Of a stretch of 15,895 nt of DNA, positions 13,606 through 15,895 are shown one piece after another. Source of the DNA: Candidatus Accumulibacter iunctus. Lineage in GTDB: Bacteria; Pseudomonadota; Gammaproteobacteria; Burkholderiales; Rhodocyclaceae. Location: positions 1 to 15,895 of the forward strand of contig DDUX01000024.1 in the NCBI GenBank assembly GCA_002345025.1, in the 5' to 3' direction. Numbering within the stretch: the first letter of the stretch is position 1; each line of letters starts with the position of its first letter. Both the position numbers and the translations under genes were made by a program. A model generated the notes under the pieces. The model saw only the letters and a program-made list of their open reading frames with translations, made no database searches and was not told where the DNA came from.

Positions 13606-13626
13606 CAGCGCTGGTGGCCGGCGCTG
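13606..13626 (+). promoter_or_regulatory. Small stem-loop in the rpsG-fusA spacer
   Basis: CAGCGC (13606-13611) pairs with GCGCTG (13621-13626) around a 9-base loop. A competing CCAGC/GCTGG pairing (13602-13614) overlaps it. The downstream sequence is T-rich but broken (ATCGTTCTTTATT), so at most this is a weak attenuator. No promoter was found here. Confidence 0.25.
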
Positions 13627-13659
13627 ACTATCGTTCTTTATTAGTGAAGGTCTACTACT

Positions 13660-15753
13660 GTGGCACGCAAAACCCCAATTGAGCGGTACCGAAACATCGG
13701 TATCAGCGCCCACATTGATGCCGGCAAGACGACGGCGACCGAGCGTATCCTCTTTTACACCGGGATCAACCACAAGATCGGTGAGGTGCACGACGGCGCC
13801 GCGACGATGGACTGGATGGCGCAGGAGCAGGAGCGCGGCATCACCATCACCTCGGCGGCGACGACGTGCTTCTGGAAGGGCATGCAGCTCGACCGTCCGG
13901 AGCATCGGATCAACATCATCGACACGCCGGGACACGTGGACTTCACGATCGAGGTGGAGCGTTCGATGCGTGTCCTCGATGGCGCGTGCATGGTCTATTG
14001 CGCCGTCGGCGGCGTGCAGCCACAGTCGGAGACGGTCTGGCGGCAGGCGACCAAGTACAAGGTGCCGCGCCTGGCCTTCGTGAACAAGATGGATCGCCAG
14101 GGCGCCGACTTTTTCAAGGTCGTCGAGCAGATGCGCGCGCGCCTGAAGGCCAACCCGATCCCCATCGTCATCCCGATCGGCAAGGAGGACTACTTCGAGG
14201 GCGTCGTCGACCTGGCCAAGATGAAGGCGATCTACTGGGACGAGGCCTCGCTGGGAATGAAGTTCGACTATCGCGAGATTCCCGCCGAACTGCAGGCCGA
14301 GGCCGAGGAGTGGCGCAGCAAGATGGTTGAGGCGGCGGCCGAGTCGTCCGAAGAGTTGATGGACAGGTACCTCGAAGAGGGTGATCTGAGCGAGGCCGAG
14401 ATCATCCATGGTCTGCGGCAGCGGACCATCGCCTGCGAGATTCAGCCGGCGCTTTGCGGGACTGCATTCAAGAACAAGGGCGTGCAGCGCATGCTGGATG
14501 CGGTCATCGATCTTCTGCCTTCGCCCGTAGACATTCCGCCGGTGACCGGCGAAAAGGAGAACGGCGACCTCGATACGCGTGAAGCATCGGATGCCGCCAA
14601 GTTCTCCGCCCTCGCCTTCAAGCTGATGACCGACCCCTACGTCGGGCAGCTCACCTTCATCCGCGTCTACTCCGGTGTGCTCAAGTCCGGCGATACCGTT
14701 TACAACCCGATCAAGGGCCGGCGCGAGCGCATCGGCCGCGTGCTGCAGATGCACGCCAACAATCGCGAGGAGCTGAAAGAGGTCTTGGCGGGCGACATCG
14801 CCGCTTGCGTCGGCCTCAAGGAGGTCACCACGGGGGAGACGCTGTGCGATCCGGCAGCGGTCATCACGCTCGAGCGCATGATATTCCCGGAGCCGGTGAT
14901 CCACGTCGCGGTCGAGCCAAAGACCAAACCCGACCAGGAGAAGATGGGCATCGCCCTCGGTCGCCTGGCGCAGGAGGATCCGTCTTTCCGTGTCCGCACC
15001 GACGAGGAGTCGGGGCAGACGATCATTTCCGGCATGGGCGAATTGCACCTGGAGATCATCGTCGATCGCCTGAAGCGCGAGTTCGGCGTTGACGCCAATG
15101 TCGGCGCACCACAGGTGGCGTATCGCGAGTGCATCAAGAAGGCGGTCGAGCAGGAAGGCAAGTTCGTCAAGCAATCCGGTGGTCGCGGCCAGTATGGTCA
15201 TGTCTGGCTGAAGATCGAGCCGAACGAGCCTGGCAAGGGTTACGAGTTCGTCGATGCGATCAAGGGGGGCACCGTGCCTCGCGAGTACATCCCGGCTGTC
15301 GACAAGGGTTTGCAGGACGCCATCACCAGCGGTGTGCTGGCCGGCTTCCCGGTGGTCGACGTCAAGTTCACGCTGTTCGAAGGCTCCTACCACGATGTCG
15401 ATTCAAACGAGAACGCCTTCCGCATGGCTGCAGCGATCGCCTTCAAGGACGGCATGCGCCGGGCGTCGCCAACCCTCCTCGAGCCAATGATGGCGGTCGA
15501 GGTCGAGACGCCGGAAGATTACATGGGGAACGTGATGGGGGATCTGTCGAGTCGTCGCGGCATGATTCAGGGCATGGAAGATCTGCCGGGCAACGTCAAG
15601 GCGATCAAGGCCGAGGTGCCCCTGGCAGAGATGTTCGGTTATTCGACCACGCTTCGTTCCTTGAGCCAGGGTCGCGCAACCTACTCGATGGAGTTCAAGC
15701 ATTATGCCGAGGCGCCGAAGAACGTCGCCGAAGCAGTCATCAACAAGAAATGA
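13660..15753 (+). CDS. fusA: Elongation factor G
   Basis: The product is 697 residues, within the normal range of about 690-704. The GTPase motifs are all present: AHIDAGKT (17-24), RGIT (59-62), DTPGH (88-92) with the catalytic H92, and NKMD (142-145). Later domains show GMGELHLEIIVDR (domain III) and SGGRGQYGHV from residue 506 in domain IV, whose tip reaches the decoding centre. The domain V region ends in FGYSTTLRSLSQGRATYSMEF. EF-G drives mRNA-tRNA translocation and, with RRF, ribosome recycling. The start is GTG 13660, with GAAGG (13646-13650) 9 bases upstream and the expected MARKTPIERYRNIGI. Its place between rpsG and tuf marks it as the standard translocase, not a divergent paralogue. 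Confidence 0.98.
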   Translation: MARKTPIERYRNIGISAHIDAGKTTATERILFYTGINHKIGEVHDGAATMDWMAQEQERGITITSAATTCFWKGMQLDRPEHRINIIDTPGHVDFTIEVERSMRVLDGACMVYCAVGGVQPQSETVWRQATKYKVPRLAFVNKMDRQGADFFKVVEQMRARLKANPIPIVIPIGKEDYFEGVVDLAKMKAIYWDEASLGMKFDYREIPAELQAEAEEWRSKMVEAAAESSEELMDRYLEEGDLSEAEIIHGLRQRTIACEIQPALCGTAFKNKGVQRMLDAVIDLLPSPVDIPPVTGEKENGDLDTREASDAAKFSALAFKLMTDPYVGQLTFIRVYSGVLKSGDTVYNPIKGRRERIGRVLQMHANNREELKEVLAGDIAACVGLKEVTTGETLCDPAAVITLERMIFPEPVIHVAVEPKTKPDQEKMGIALGRLAQEDPSFRVRTDEESGQTIISGMGELHLEIIVDRLKREFGVDANVGAPQVAYRECIKKAVEQEGKFVKQSGGRGQYGHVWLKIEPNEPGKGYEFVDAIKGGTVPREYIPAVDKGLQDAITSGVLAGFPVVDVKFTLFEGSYHDVDSNENAFRMAAAIAFKDGMRRASPTLLEPMMAVEVETPEDYMGNVMGDLSSRRGMIQGMEDLPGNVKAIKAEVPLAEMFGYSTTLRSLSQGRATYSMEFKHYAEAPKNVAEAVINKK

Positions 15754-15774
15754 CCCTGTTTTGAGGATAAGGTA

Positions 15775-15895
15775 ATGGCCAAGGGAAAATTTGAACGCAC
15801 GAAGCCGCACGTCAATGTAGGCACGATTGGACACGTGGATCACGGGAAGACGACGCTGACGGCGGCGATAACGACCATTCTGGCGAAGCAGTTCG
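15775..15895 (+). CDS. tuf: Elongation factor Tu, N-terminal start (partial, 3' end outside window)
   Basis: The first 40 codons are present, beginning MAKGKFERTKPHVNVGTIGH and continuing through the P-loop GHVDHGKT (19-26) to AKQF at the window edge. The ATG lies 21 bases after the fusA stop, with GAGG (15763-15766) 8 bases upstream. fusA and tuf are therefore probably cotranscribed as the end of the str operon. This is the second tuf of the window. The first 30 codons use A/T-ending codons such as GGA AAA TTT more than the neighbours do. Such codons near a start often keep mRNA unstructured, and I do not take this as a sign of transfer. Confidence 0.97.
   Translation, partial: MAKGKFERTKPHVNVGTIGHVDHGKTTLTAAITTILAKQF

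Noticed and set aside
13616..13644. TATTAG-type -10 box as an internal fusA promoter
   Set aside because: The sequence 17 bases upstream (GGCCGG) bears no resemblance to a -35 box.
13348..15393. Minus-strand open frame opposite rpsG and fusA
   Set aside because: It spans two real genes and their spacer, has no ribosome-binding or domain evidence, and is a shadow of EF-G coding bias.

Overview
The window is a core translation and transcription locus of a GC-rich betaproteobacterium. Every gene is on the + strand, in the order tuf (3' end) - tRNA-Trp - secE - nusG - rplK - rplA - rplJ - rplL - rpoB - rpoC - rpsL - rpsG - fusA - tuf (5' start). The fusion of the rif cluster (rplKAJL-rpoBC) to the str cluster (rpsL-rpsG-fusA-tuf), with a tuf copy at each end, is the usual betaproteobacterial arrangement. 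In E. coli the two clusters are far apart. Protein details such as three-helix SecE, the RpoB and RpoC cores and short-form S7 also fit Beta-/Gammaproteobacteria. A Rhodocyclales member, perhaps a relative of Candidatus Accumulibacter, is my guess; the window does not prove it.

Layout. 1-1183: the end of one tuf, a strong stem-loop, tRNA-Trp with encoded CCA, then secE overlapping nusG by 4 bases. 1184-3639: four large-subunit ribosomal proteins, L11, L1, L10 and L7/L12. A structured leader precedes rplK, and a 294-base leader precedes rplJ that carries the L10-binding kink-turn element. 3640-12484: an attenuator-type terminator, then rpoB and rpoC, the two largest RNA polymerase subunits. 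12481-12650: a near-consensus sigma-70 promoter whose -35 box overlaps the rpoC stop codon, followed about 50 bases later by a textbook intrinsic terminator. 12651-15895: S12, S7, EF-G and the first 40 codons of a second EF-Tu.

How the genes work together. L10 and L7/L12 form the ribosomal stalk that recruits EF-G and EF-Tu, both encoded here. L11 and L1 sit beside the factor-binding and E-site regions. NusG joins RNA polymerase to the leading ribosome, and SecE is part of the protein export channel. The spacers hold repeated terminator-like stems, which suggests that ribosomal-protein and polymerase output is tuned by attenuation and autogenous binding.

Most of the window is ordinary conserved housekeeping sequence. 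The main departure is in RpoB. Relative to the E. coli sequence as I recall it, there is a net insertion of about 71 residues (residues about 412-498). Its hydrophobic pattern and several identities resemble the C-terminal domain of ribosomal protein L7/L12, whose gene lies just upstream. No mobile element, CRISPR array or foreign island was seen, and no gene-free stretch exceeds 300 bases.
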